A DNA stretch of 64,000 nt. It comes from Xylona heveae TC161. Taxonomy: Eukaryota; Ascomycota; Xylonomycetes; Xylonales; Xylonaceae. Where the stretch lies: positions 1,178,001-1,242,000 of the forward strand of contig NW_017264199.1 of NCBI RefSeq assembly GCF_001619985.1, given 5' to 3'. The position numbers and the translations under genes were made by a program. Positions 35,393 to 47,400 of the stretch are shown here, piece after piece. The first letter of the stretch is position 1. Each line of letters begins with the position of its first letter. The notes under the pieces are model-generated. The model saw only the letters and a list, made by a program, of their open reading frames with translations, ran no database searches and was not told where the DNA came from.

Positions 35393-37876
35393 GTTTGCTC
35401 GTCAGTATTTTTGTTCAACAAAACGAAAATATAAGTCTCCGGAATGCGGCTGGTCGCTTTGTCGGCGTTTGTGTAGATTTTGGAGATTTCGTACTTTTCC
35501 ACGAGCTCCGTTCCGTCGGATCAGAGGAAAGCCAAAGGAACTTGACAGTAGCGGTGGAGAATAGGAAAGGCTGTCAAATAGTGTAGCGGAGTGTCAAATA
35601 TCTGGTGATGGTAGAAATATCCTAATTAACGACTACATGAAGCAGCGTTGTCGGGTTGGAGGAGAGCATAAACAGCGAGAAGGTGAGGAAACGAAGGGAA
35701 CAGAGATCGAACGTCAGGTTTGTTCGGGACACGATCGGGGTGCGACGCCAAGAGCGGGGAGACGAAAACTAGGTTTCTCCACACGGAATCGAGCAATAAA
35801 AAATATCGCTCAGCAGAAGAATAGAGGAGGGTGGGAATGCGTGAATTAAAAAAGAGATAGCAGAATGGATAGGAAAGGAGGGGACGAAAAGATGAGGTGA
35901 GGTGCGTCGTATTGCGTGGTTGAGCTTGTGGTGGTCAAGTGGAAGGTTGTGGTGGTTCTAGGCGCGACTGTTGTCGGGTATAACCGTCCAGTCGCGGAGG
36001 AGAGGAGGGTTCGTTACAGCTACCAGGTTCAATGGGATGGGGATAGTGGGGGAGCTATTACGATACTATTCCTGTGTCCAAGGCACAGAGAGGGCATAGT
36101 GAGGCATTCTTTCAGTCTTCTTTACACTTTCCACGTATGTTCTTGAAATGAATGCTGGGGGGCGGATTTAGTTGGGTGGACGCAGATTATTGCGAGAGCT
36201 TTACGTAGCTTGAGCTGCAGAGGTTAACTAGCACCCTAACGGGCCTAGAAGATTCCTTGCTTGACTTTTTTTGGCGGGTTGAGAGAGGAGAGAAAGCCAA
36301 GAGCGCCCAGAAGAATAGGTAATCCCAATCAGTCTTTTCGCTCTGACGAGCTGAAGCCACTGACCTTGGAAATGCATGTCCCAAGGATGACGGCGCAGAT
36401 ATCAAGTTTCTCTTGCTTCAGATCTTTTCCCATGTGCTGCGAAAATTTTCTTTGGCAGGAGAGAGAGTGGGGACTCGGATGACAGACAGGCAGACCTCGG
36501 ACTGGGGGAGAGCTGTGCCAGGCTGTTTAGTGTGGGTATAAGTATTCGATACTTATCCTCCAGCCAATCTTCAAGTGTAGTTACGAGGTCTCCACTACTC
36601 TTTTCGCCTGGACATCTCCTGACGCCATAACCAGGACCCTGCAGTGGATGATGCAACCCGTCACGATGATGCAGAAACCTCATTTACTTACTGCCCACAG
36701 GACACCCAGAAGTATCTCATCTTAAAGGTAGGAAATCCCACAAGAACAGTTGTTCATTAGACTAGCGAACAATGCAGGGGAGAGAGTATTTGAAAGCGTT
36801 TTGATTTTCTTGCCAATATCTTTGCCAATCTTGCTATCTCTCAGGGCTCTACGTCTACACGGTGTCACCCAACGTATACACTGCACCCTACTGATATTCT
36901 AATGCGCCAATAACATACCTTACTTGTACGCCCCAATGTGACGCATGAGTACTACCTAGTTATCTCCAGCGACCCAGGCATCACATATTTTGACGGTTTT
37001 ACCCTGTTCGTACGGCAAATGCGGAGAAGTAGAATGAAGATTTGGCATAGTCCTTTATACTCACCATAGCAGCCGCATTGATATATATATAAAAAGCGCC
37101 ACGCATTGAAACTTTTCCGCCAGTACACCTCTATGGAAATGCGGGGAACGCCAATTGCCCCGACCTGCGACATATCAGGCAGAGGCTCTAGTCTTCATTG
37201 TACTGTTCTCTACCTGGCGCCCCGCCATTCTGGACGGGCTAGGGTCTTCGTAAGAATGAATTTGGGTTTAACCTAAATTTGAACCTGCGCAAGGGGAATG
37301 CAAGTCGATGCAGATCGACCGTGCCCTACGGTGGAAAAGGGATATTTCTGGCCAGATTACTGTGCCTCTTAGAAGGCGTCAAAGAGTGGTGCAATTGGAT
37401 CCAAGCAATATAGTCGTTGGATACCTTAGCTATAAGTACTGAGAGGGGTTCCCTGCTGTATGGGGGGACCCGGTAGCGGTTCCCAGGGGAGATAGCTGGG
37501 TACATGGCAGTACACATGGCAGCAGATCTACAGCGACGGAGTAGAATCCCCGCAAGCCGTCGTATGGAAAGCATGAAGGTTGCCAAACCCCTGAACTCAC
37601 TACTCCTGCTCAACGATCCTAGTAAACGGAGTCTATACCTTTTGAATAGATATGGAGTCTCTAGTGATACGAAAATAAAATGATGCTCTAAGCTCCCTTT
37701 GTGTTTCCGCGTCCGACGGATTGCTACGGTAAACCTCAATTTGTATAGAGAAGCTCATCCACGGCAATCTCCATTCCCCGCGTCATTTGCCCGCCTGACG
37801 CGAACTCCACGCGTTTTCCCCCACAAAGCTACGGAGTACTCGCCCTGGAAGCCATTGGCCTGCGATCTAAGCTATC
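35393..37876. other. Intergenic, divergent tps1 and HIRIP3-like gene
   Basis: A 2.5-kb gap between divergent starts. It contains a lone STRE core at 35879-35883, a near match to the 9-mer at 37536-37543 (ACGGAGTA) and an exact copy at 37830-37838. Short frames of up to 137 codons (37326-37739, minus) have no family features and poor composition. No RNA gene recognised. Confidence 0.5.
37830..37838. promoter_or_regulatory. TACGGAGTA motif, HIRIP3-like promoter
   Basis: Exact TACGGAGTA on the + strand, 39 bp before the start codon at 37877, a core-promoter or leader position. Confidence 0.45.
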
Positions 37877-39104
37877 ATGTCTGACTCGGAAGCGTCCGAC
37901 GCCACCCCAGGCTCACCAGTACTTGAAAAGGGTCTCCGCGATGTCGTCAGGGCGGTATTTACTGCCTCAACCTTTCAGCCCGAGGAGCTGACGGTAAGGC
38001 GCATGCGCGCGGCGGCCGAAGATGCTCTCAGTCTCCCTGCCAATTTCTTCAAGAAGCACGATGAATGGAACCAAAGGAGCAAGGAGATCATACAATCCGA
38101 AGCTGTGAATAATTTCCTACGTTTTTAAGGTACTTTATTTTAACAATTGCTAACGTGTGTATATTGCGCAGGAAGCTCAGCATGCGCGACGGGAAGAAGA
38201 AACAACAGCTGCCGTGGGAGCCTCAGCGAATTCTAAACAAGATACCTCCACCAAGTCAGCCAAATCAGCCGTAAAGAAAACGTCTACGTCAAGTCGAGGC
38301 ACGAAACGCGCATCACCGGACAGCAAACCCGCAGCCCGGAAACGGCAGAAGAAGCAGCCTACCCGAGAATCTGAGATCGAAGAGGAGCAACCCGTTTCGG
38401 AGAAGGAGAGCGAGGAAGATGAGGCCCCAAAGAAGCCCCAGAGCAAGACTGGTAGGGCAAAACGTCGCAGCGTAGAGTCAGACTCTGAGGTGTCAGGCTC
38501 AGACGTAGAAGAGTCAAACAAGGTGGCCACGAAGAATACCAGCAGCAAGTCAACAGAAAACAGCACAGATGAAAAGCTATCACCTCCGCCGGAATCCGAG
38601 AGCGAGCTATCCGAGCTGATTGACGAAGGGCCCGTCAGAAAGAAAGGGAAGAAACAGATCGCATCCTCAGCAACAGCAGGCAAGAAGGGCGGGAAGAACA
38701 AATCGGCAAAGTTATCCAAGGATACTTCTGACCTCGATCCTCAGGATGCCGAAATCAAGCGACTCCAATCGTGGTTACTCAAATGCGGCATTCGAAAAAT
38801 GTGGTATCGGGAGCTGGCTCCATATGATACCAAGAATGCCAAGATTGCACATCTGCGAGACATGCTCAAGGAGGCGGGCATGGAAGGCAGATTTTCAGCA
38901 GAAAAAGCCAAGCAAATAAAAGAAGAACGGGAGCTTAAAGCGGAACTCGAGGCGGTACAAGAGGGCGCCAAGCAATGGGGTCACTCCGGCAGTGAAAATG
39001 AGGAGGATGGCACCGATTCCGGCAGAAAGCCACGAAGAAGGCTGGCAAGGGGACTCCGAGAGCTGGACTTCCTCGGCGATGATGATGGAGAGGAGACAGA
39101 CTGA
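37877..39104 (+). CDS. HIRIP3-like acidic/basic chromatin protein
   Basis: Two exons (37877-38104, 38172-39104) give about 386 residues. The N-terminal 75 residues (LRDVVRAVFTASTFQPEELT followed by VRRMRAAAEDALSLPANFF) form a small helical module resembling the DEK-C-type head of HIRIP3. A long low-complexity region of alternating Lys/Arg- and Ser/Glu-rich stretches follows. The C-terminal block near residues 265-345 (IKRLQSWLLKCGIRKMWYRE, then AKIAHLRDMLKEAGMEGRFS) is the conserved part in fungal relatives, and the tail is acidic (LGDDDGEETD). HIRIP3 proteins bind histones and HIRA; that role is inferred from architecture here. The donor is GTGAAT, chosen because the frame otherwise stops 9 codons later. 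Confidence 0.7.
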
Positions 39105-39959
39105 TTTGTAGAATTCGTCCGAAATGGCAAGGCAACGGCTAGATACAGGGTGGCAGTTCGTTGCATAGAGTCGTATTAAAATACCAGCAGTCATCCGCAG
39201 ATGAGCCCATCATATCTTAGCCGGATGGTAATTTATAAAGTAATAAGGCTCATGACGATGCTATAGTGAGAATGATAGATTATGCATCTGATAGAAGCTT
39301 GGCTCCGCTCATTTTCTGAGCCATTAAGCTAAAGACTGCAACAGAAGACATGAATAAGACGAGATTATAAAACTAGACAGTCAGCTTCATTAGTTGGATA
39401 CTGAAGACACAATCAACGCACAGCATTTCTTGAGTAAGCATTTTCTTCTGCCTCAGTCCGAGATTCGACAAACAAGCGCCGTAGATTAGGCAGATTCAAC
39501 GCCTTAAGATGGTTGTCAGACAAAAGCTTAACCACTCAATATGATAGAATGCGAACTCACCATTCCGCCACTTTAAGAAGTGTCGACAAAATCTAAAGCT
39601 TTGAATTGTTGAATTTATAGGAATCTTGGGATATGTTTAATTTTTGAGCATTATCGATGCATTGTCAATATTCGAACATTGACTATGCCTACAGAATGAA
39701 TGAGTGGTGGTGGTCTTGTCGATCTGCCATGACAAGCTTCCCCAAACTCGGCAATTTGTCACTTTCAAGCCAAACGGGCTCTTGGACGACGTAGGAGGGT
39801 CCCTGCTCGGACCTTAGGCCAGGAATACATCAACAACAGCGACCAGTCTCACAAATCAATTCGACAACAGCAACGACCACGATCCCCCTATCATCTGCAG
39901 ACAATTTGAATTTCTTGTGCATGCGGTTTTAGTGTGGTCGTCATCTGCACCCTTGAGAG
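39105..39959. other. Gap between HIRIP3-like gene and apl2
   Basis: Contains the candidate minus-strand remnant at 39413-39526 (listed) and the apl2 promoter/leader (39780-39959). Nothing else is supported. Confidence 0.5.
39413..39526 (-). pseudogene. Possible 3' remnant of a small gene
   Basis: A 37-codon minus-strand frame ends in a stop and reads LLSDNHLKALNLPNLRRLFV followed by ESRTEAEENAYSRNAVR, like the end of a leucine-rich-repeat or F-box protein. Just upstream, a second frame (39527-39590) reads FCRHFLKWRNGEFAFYHIEW. The two frames do not join and no good intron separates them (only about 34 bp lie between candidate splice sites), so a decayed gene is more likely than a live one. 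It could also be chance. Confidence 0.22.
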
Positions 39960-42900
39960 ATGGCGGCGAGTCGGATTAGGAGCGCCTTCGCGGTGCCCCG
40001 AAAGGGCGAGACCTTTGAACTGAGGGCAGGCCTAGTGTATGAGAATCCATGTATTTGATGGATTGAGAGCACGCTGACAATCAGGGAAGCTCGCAATATG
40101 CCTACGAAAGGTGCGCCCCGAAGAGATGTTTCACAAAGATGACATGTCGCTGAATGCCTAGCAGGAAGGAAGCCATCCAGAAGACCATCATGTCCATGAC
40201 CCTGGGCAAAGATGTTTCCGCATTGTTTCCGGATGTTCTTAAGAACATTGCTACACCTGATCTCGATCAGAAGAAGCTCGTATACTTATATCTCATGTAC
40301 GGCGATACCCCGCATTTGACCGGCGCAATAAGGGGAAGATGGATCCGCTGATATGACCATTTCTCCGGCTTCTAGGAATTATGCCAAATCGCATCCCGAT
40401 CTTTGCATTCTTGCCGTAAACACATTTGTACAGGACGCTGAAGACCCGAATCCGCTAGTCCGCGCTCTGGCCATCCGAACAATGGGCTGTATAAGAGTAG
40501 ATAAGATGGTTGATTACATGGAGGACCCTCTACGGAAAACATTACGAGACGAATCGCCATACGTTCGCAAGACGGCTGCGATTTGTGTGGCGAAGCTCTT
40601 CGACTTGAATCCCACACTATGCATTGAGAACGGCTTCCTAGACACTCTCAAGGAATTGATTGGTGATCCGAATCCCATGGTGGTAGCCAACTCTGTGACA
40701 GCGCTCAAGGAGATCAACGACTCGGCACCTGAGACGAAGGCATTGGTCATCACATCACATACATTGAAGAAAATGCTGATGGCTCTCAATGAGTGTACGG
40801 AGTGGGGTAGAGTGACAATCTTGAGTACTCTTGCGGAATACCATGCATCAGACGTCAAGGAATCGGAGCATATCTGTGAAAGAGTGTCGCCACAGTTTCA
40901 GCATGCTAACCCAAGCGTTGTCCTTGCAGCCGTCAAGGTAGTCTTTTTGCACATGAGAGCAGTCAACTCGGAATTAAATAAACAATATTTGCGAAAAATG
41001 GCTCCTCCTTTAGGTATGCTGGACCGAGCGCTGGCCCTTCGATAATTAATGGTCTTGCTGACAACTTGCAGTGACACTGGTATCATCTGCACCTGAAGTG
41101 CAATATGTCGCACTCCGAAATATCGAACTCATCCTGCAAAAGCAGCCGGATATCCTTACCAAGGAATTACGAGTATTCTTTTGCAAGTACAATGACCCGC
41201 CGTACGTCAAGCTTCAAAAGCTCGACATCATGGTTCGGATCGCCAGCGAGAAGAACATGGACCAGCTCCTCGCCGAGCTGAAAGAGTATGCGCTTGAAGT
41301 CGACATGGACTTTGTTCGTCGTGCAGTCAAGGCTATTGGCCAGGTAGCAATCAAACTGGAGGCGGCGAGCGAAAAGTGCGTCAATGTCTTACTCGACCTC
41401 ATTGCCACCAAAGTCAACTATGTCGTGCAGGAAGCGATTGTGGTTGTCAAGGACATTTTCCGAAAATATCCTGGCTACGAAGGCATCATTCCGACGTTAT
41501 GCCAATGCATCGATGAGCTGGATGAACCCAATGCGCGGGCTTCCCTCATCTGGATTGTGGGCGAATACGCCGAGAAGATTAACAACGCCAACGAAATTCT
41601 TTCCGGATTCGTAGAAGGATTCAATGAGGAGTTTACTCCTGTAAGCTCTTTTTTTTCCCCACCCTTTTCATCTTTTCTAAACCCTGAGCCCAATGTACTA
41701 ATTCCCACAGGTACAACTCCAAATCCTGACGGCCGTGGTTAAGCTTTTCCTGAAGAAGCCCGATCAAGGCCAAGGCTTGGTCCAAAAGGCGCTACAAGCT
41801 GCTACAGCGGAAAACGATAACCCCGACATTCGAGACCGCGCATACGTCTACTGGCGATTACTTTCCAGTGATCCGCAAATAACAAAGGTATGTTCTCTCC
41901 CTATTTCTTACCAATAATCTTACCGCAAGCTACAACCAGTGACCTAACTTTGGATGTTACAGAACGTTGTATTGTCAGACAAACCAGCCATTACTTCCAC
42001 CATTCCTTCGCTCCCTCCCGCTCTCCTCGATCGACTCCTCAACGAACTCTCTTCGCTCGCATCCGTGTATCACAGGCTTCCCGAAACATTTATCGGCCAA
42101 GGTCGCTTTGGCGCCGAAGCCATGCAAAAGGCCGCCATCGAGTACGTCCTATTTGCTCTCTTTTTGCCCCTCAATTGTCCACTTTATCTCCTTCTCCTAT
42201 TGCTCTTTTCCCGGCGCCCCACATTACCCCTTTCACCCGCGTCTTACCTCCCACCTTCCTCCCAAGCCAGCCGGGCAGGCTTTGTGTATGTACACATCAC
42301 TAACCCCCATCAAACAGAGAGCAAATGCAAAACGCGCGCGAGAACCCCCTGGCGGCCAACGCCGCCGCTACCGCTGCCGCCGTCGTCTCCGGCGGTCCCG
42401 CCCCGACCGCAAACGCCGAAAACCTGCTCGACATCGACTTTGACGGCGCCGCTCCTGCATCTGCCCAGAAACAGCCCCAGCCGGGCCTCACGGGCCTGGA
42501 AGGTCTCGGCGGAACGCCAGTCCGCATCGAGTCTCCCGCTGTCGGTGCTGGCCTAGGTGCCCCTCCTCCTCCTGCTCCTGCTCCTGCTCCTGCTGGACCT
42601 TCTGCTGCTGCGGCTGCTGCTGCTCCCGCAAGTGCAAGCACACCCGCGTCGAACAACGCACTAGACGACCTCATGGGCGTGTTTGGCTCAAGTGGCGGCG
42701 CGGCCCCTCCCGCTGCTGCGGCTGCGGCTGCGGCTGCACCGAATGGCGGCGCCGGTCTCGCCGGGCTGGGCGGTTTCGGCGGCCTCGGCGATTTAAGCAG
42801 TCTAGGAGGAGGCGCAGCAAATGGGTCGAACGATTTAATGAATGGTCTGGCGGGTCTGGATCTGGGCGGTACGGGTGCTGCAGGACAAGGGCAAGGACAA

Positions 42901-42981
42901 GGACAAGCTGGAGGACAACAGCAACAACAGCAACAACAACAGCCAAAGAAGAATAATGAGGACATATTAGGACTTTTCTAG
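39960..42981 (+). CDS. apl2: AP-1 adaptor complex subunit beta (beta-adaptin)
   Basis: Eight exons (39960-40036, 40090-40110, 40165-40296, 40376-41013, 41072-41640, 41711-41887, 41963-42141, 42318-42981) give about 818 residues. The head is strongly conserved: [80 protein letters not shown] and the armadillo-like trunk. AP-1 sorts cargo with clathrin between the trans-Golgi and endosomes. The second exon is a 21-nt microexon coding SQYAYER, needed for the family sequence. The C-terminus is an alanine/glycine/glutamine-rich hinge with a clathrin-box-like LLDID near residue 634, LDDLMGVF and a final DILGLF; there is no folded ear domain, as in other fungal AP-1 beta chains. AP-1 rather than AP-2 is chosen from overall similarity and is less certain than the family. 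Confidence 0.93.
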
Positions 42982-43478
42982 AGAGAAAAAAGGAAAAGCA
43001 AAATACTCTTGTCATACCGTCTGTTTTGTTCCTCTTTTTCCAGACTTGAACACATTATCTTTAAAATTTAATCCTGTTCTATAAAGAGAGTTTTCCTCGG
43101 AGTAGTATCATTCACTAGTGGTTATATTCGAACTCGTGGCAAAGAGAACTTTCCGTGAAAAGGATAATCAAAGTTCTGAATGTACGTATCGGTGATATGG
43201 ATTTTTTTTATCTAGAGATTACACCAGACGAAGGTGAAATATTTCCCGTTTTATCAAACATACTAGTATCGAATGTATAAATGAGAAGAACAGAAAAAAA
43301 GAAAAGGGAGACCGGAGAACGCTATGCTACATGACCACACACAGGGGATGGAAGGAAGAGAGAGAGAGAGAGTAAAAACCAAGACTCGTTGGGATAGAGA
43401 TTGAGAGAAATAAGATGATAAGGATGAAAAGAGAAAGGGGGGAAGTGAGCTGAGAAAAGAGAAGACCAGACGACTGCT
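42982..43478. other. Convergent 3' region, apl2 and rpt3
   Basis: A 497-bp AT/purine-rich spacer including a GA-rich run near 43360-43370. No gene visible. Confidence 0.6.
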
Positions 43479-45074
43479 CTACTTGTAGAAATCGAACCTA
43501 GGGAGCCATAGTGTTAGTAAACAAGTTGCGAAAAAAAGACTGCAAGGTTGAATGAGAAGAAAAACGTACTTGTCTTGCTCTCCGCCACCCTTGACTTGGC
43601 TTGAATACGCATCGTCCAGATCGGACTGGATGATATTGTATCGGTTTTTCCGCACGGCTCGAAGACCAGCCTCTTGCATAATAGCGGCAATGACGGCACC
43701 AGAAAGGGGATCGTTGCGGATAATCAGCGAGTCCAAGTCGACTTCAGGGGCAAGAGACATTTTGGATGCAACCGTGGTGAAAATGAGTCGTCGCTCTCTC
43801 CGGTCTCGCAGCGAGGGGAACTCAATCTTTCGGTCAAGACGACCGGGTCGTAGCAGCGCAGGGTCAAGAGTATCTGCTCGGTTCGTGGCCATGATGACTT
43901 TGACGTTGCTTGACTGGTCGAAACCGTCCATCTGGTTGAGCAACTCGAGAAGAATACGCTGGACTTCTCGGTCGGCACCCGTCTGGGCGTCGAAACGCTT
44001 CGTGGCGATGGCGTCAATCTCGTCGATGAAGATGATTGAAGGAGAGTTCTCCCGCGCCATACGGAATACGTCTCGAACCATTCGTGGACCTTCACCCAGG
44101 TATTTCTGAACAAACTCCGATCCAACGACACGGATAAAACTTGCGGTGGTGTTGTTGGCGACAGCCTTGACAAGCATAGTCTTGCCTGTACCGGGGGGTC
44201 CGTAGAGAAGCACTCCGCGAGGTGGATCGATACCTGTAAACGATTAGTAAGTAAGAGCCTTGTCCGTCATAACCGGCGGCAAGAAAGAAGGGAGCGAGAA
44301 GGAGTTGGGTATCTGGTGCGATGACGAACCAATCTGCTTGTATAGATCGAATTGCTGGAGCGGAAGCTCGACAGCCTCTCGAATCTCCTGCTTCTGCATA
44401 TCTAAACCACCGACATCCGCGTATGTAATATCCGGTTTCTCATCGGCTCCAAGCATAGCAATCGAGGAGTCTGCCTCTGGCGGAAGAATATCGACGAGGG
44501 AGTTTGAGTGGCGGTGCAAAGCAACCGAGGAAGAGGGCTTGAGCTTCTCTCGATCGAGCGTCGAAAGGATTCGCACGACATAGTTCGATCCGGTTGATGA
44601 TTGAACGATTCCAGTGCTTGAGCGAGTTTAGTACAAAGGTATATAACGTATCATCTCCAGCGCACACTTACTTTTGGTCGATGGCTTCCATAAATTGTCC
44701 AATCACCAGAGGAACACTCTGGATACGCTTAATCTCCTCCTGGGCCCGCACAAGCTCTCTCTTCAGACTCCTACAACTTCCAGTCAGATCTAATCACCAA
44801 AGGGCTCCAAGCATGCGCATGCGTACCGTTGCTCATCTTTAATGTATTCCTCTTGCAACTTAATATACCTTGAATGCCGTCAGCCGAGGGTCCGATTGAT
44901 GCTGTAAGTTTCAACTCACTCAAGATGTCGCTGCAGCTTCTTCAGCGTTGAGTATTCGTCGGCGCCATCGGCACCTACACCCTCCAGCGGCTCAATGTTC
45001 GGTATCGAAGCAGGAAGCTGCTTCTTGTGAGGCGCGACTTGATTGGCAGGGTTCTGCACTGCAACGTCCGCCAT
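43479..45074 (-). CDS. rpt3: 26S proteasome ATPase subunit Rpt3
   Basis: Six exons on the minus strand (45074-44920, 44868-44827, 44770-44672, 44616-44330, 44233-43570, 43497-43479) give about 421 residues. Rpt3 is one of six AAA ATPases in the proteasome base that unfold substrates. An N-terminal coiled coil ([20 protein letters not shown] and [18 protein letters not shown]) precedes the OB region ([20 protein letters not shown]), then the AAA domain: Walker A GPPGTGKT at 206-213, Walker B IIFIDE at 261-266, sensor ATNRAD, and the arginine fingers [10 protein letters not shown]. The C-terminus FDFYK is the HbYX tail that docks into the 20S alpha ring and identifies Rpt3. A 19-nt last exon encodes that tail. 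The last intron is 72 bp, in frame and stop-free. Confidence 0.96.
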
Positions 45075-45177
45075 TTTGACTATCCGTCCTCAATGCAATA
45101 GGATGATGGTGATGATGCGTTGAAAGATCGCGCTGATTGATAGCTATCGGAAGACACTGCCTGCTGTGCTAGACACC

Positions 45178-45186
45178 TACGGAGTA
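45178..45186. promoter_or_regulatory. TACGGAGTA motif, rpt3 promoter
   Basis: Exact TACGGAGTA on the + strand, 104 bp before the rpt3 start (minus-strand gene). Confidence 0.45.
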
Positions 45187-47376
45187 GTTCACGTTGACGA
45201 GCTGCCGTAATGGTGACCGGGGTCTCACTGGAGGCCGACGTTGTTGTGTCAGCTTAGTCATCTATTTGCCTGCATTTTTTCGCCGTCCATTAAAATATGT
45301 CATCTTGCATAAAGTTTTATGCGTTGTGCATAAAATTCTCTGACATTTACCTTCGTAACATGAGGGGAATATGAGGTGAATCCGGACGTTTAGTCGGTTG
45401 AATAAATTCCTCTTGCATGCCTTTGCTCAGTGTAAAATTCGTTGCTTGAAAATGTAGATCTTTTGGTCATTTGGTACAATGAGTTTGAACTCCAAGATGT
45501 TTCAAGTGCCGGTTTGTAGCCCAGCTCCCCAGGGCTAGGTATTTCACTCTCTGCTCTGTAAATGGAGATGGCATCGGAAATGTTCAGTAAGATCTTTGGT
45601 AAATTGGATGTCACGGTTTATAGTGCTTGGAATGCATTTGAATTTGTAACCTTGATTTTTGTTAAAAACCCAAATTAAAAGGAATAAACCCAGTAAATTG
45701 AATTATGCTCGGTGCCCTTTTTCAAGGCACCTTAAAAAAAGACCCCCTGATGTACACACCTTCGTCACGGTATAGTACGAAACTTATATTCTAAACATCC
45801 AAGTACTAAAGGCAAATTTTGGTTTGGTACAGGTAGGAATTGTAGAGAAATTGACCATTTCCCCCAGTTGTCGTCGGCAGCATTTGAGCCGATGTTACTT
45901 GTAGCAAGACCGAAGACTATAGAAGGTCACCCCATTGAAAAATTAGGTTGCCCCATGAATCGAAAAGCTGACGACTTAAATACCTTGTGACGGAATGTTC
46001 ACTATTTGCCGGGATCTAGATCTTATAATTGAATATTGACTTATTTCAAGGCTTGCTTTTCAGAAGGCGAAGATATCACTTAATCTACAACACAGATCAA
46101 AAGAAATGCCATAAAAAGCCCCGATAGTGATGCCTTTCAGGAGGGGAAAAAAGAGGTTTAGATGAGAATAAACACAGAACGATTGCACATGTAAGATCTT
46201 GATTCATGCCAACTGGGGTACATGATTGAGAGGTTGCTTCTGGATGGTATATCTCGCACTTCGAGGGCTCGTGGATTTAGTGTCACCGTAGCGCCCAAGT
46301 AGCCTGATGCACGGTCCAATCCCAACGGACCGCACCGATCCTTTGGCTGTGTCCGTCAACATGGCGGTGTTGCCTAAAGTATACAGAGTAGGCAGGTACA
46401 TCGATAATGCAATAAGAAATCACTGTGACAGGATACATTTGAACAGGGATTTTGAATTGTGAGACTCGTCTACTCCTGAAAGGGATTTTAACTGTGGTAT
46501 GAGCGCCCGGCCTATTGTGCCTTTTGGGCCCAAGCAATTCGACCTATTCGGTCCTATATTGAAAGAGAGGCCTAAAGTGTAGTGGTTGATATCTATTACC
46601 AAACAAAAATGGTGCAAGATTCGGTTTGCCAGTCAATACCATGTCCATAATTGAAAGTTTGCTAGCTCTTAAAACAAGGCAACTTGCCGGCGGTCTTATT
46701 GACTGTACGACCCCCATAAGTCCGGGCTTGTAAGACGATGGGAGGTCCAATCCGGCCCAGCAATTTGTTCCTTTTATCTCTCATCTTACTGCCAATTTCT
46801 GCAGGTATCGTTTTTAAATTCATGTACAAAATCCTCGACTCCTAGTATGGCTATTGACACTGCAGTCCGAAAGCAAAGTAAGATCACGTGATGTCTCTCA
46901 AGGTGTCTGATTCCTCTTCTCGTCTTTCCTCTGGTCTTGGGATACTAGTATCTCGGTATAGATCCATTTCTTTAACCAACAGAGAGTGACACAGTCATGG
47001 CATGAGGGATCTCCCGCCATTATCGTCGGTGTAGCCTATCAAGTAGGTAAGTTACCTACTCGGAGTATAGGTTAATCATCTGCTGAGACTTCCGTTGTTG
47101 TTGGTCATGGCGTCCTAGTCCGAATGCGGCCATAGGCCAAGAATGTACGTGATCAGAAATACTGTGAGTAAGTCAGTACCCCAAGGTGGTTTCATCAAGA
47201 GGGAAAGAGGCAGGAGGGAGACCAGAGTGGTACAGTATGGGAGAGAGGCGAGTTAAGGGAATGACTCCCTCTCCTCTTCCCCTTCCCTTCTCTCTCTCAG
47301 ATTCCCCCAGAAGACCCAGCTTGGCCCACCAATCAACCAACCAACCACCCATCCCCTGGTGCGTCTTCATCGATTC

Positions 47377-47400
47377 TCTCTCTCTCTCTCTCTGTCTCTG
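47377..47400. repeat. CT microsatellite
   Basis: About nine TC units then a short interruption (TCTGTCTCTG) in the swi1 upstream region; typical of fungal promoters and leaders. Confidence 0.75.

Noticed and set aside
38177-38719. 180-codon minus-strand frame over the HIRIP3-like gene
   Set aside because: Ser/Phe/Asp-rich shadow of Lys/Glu-rich coding sequence.
42300-42965. 221-codon minus-strand frame rich in Cys, Pro and Ala
   Set aside because: Antisense of the GC-rich apl2 hinge. Composition follows from Ala/Gly/Gln codons read backwards.
46204-46750. Several 65-84 codon minus-strand frames in the rpt3/swi1 gap
   Set aside because: Overlapping frames of similar length with no motif and no consistent splice sites; AT-rich noise is the simpler reading.
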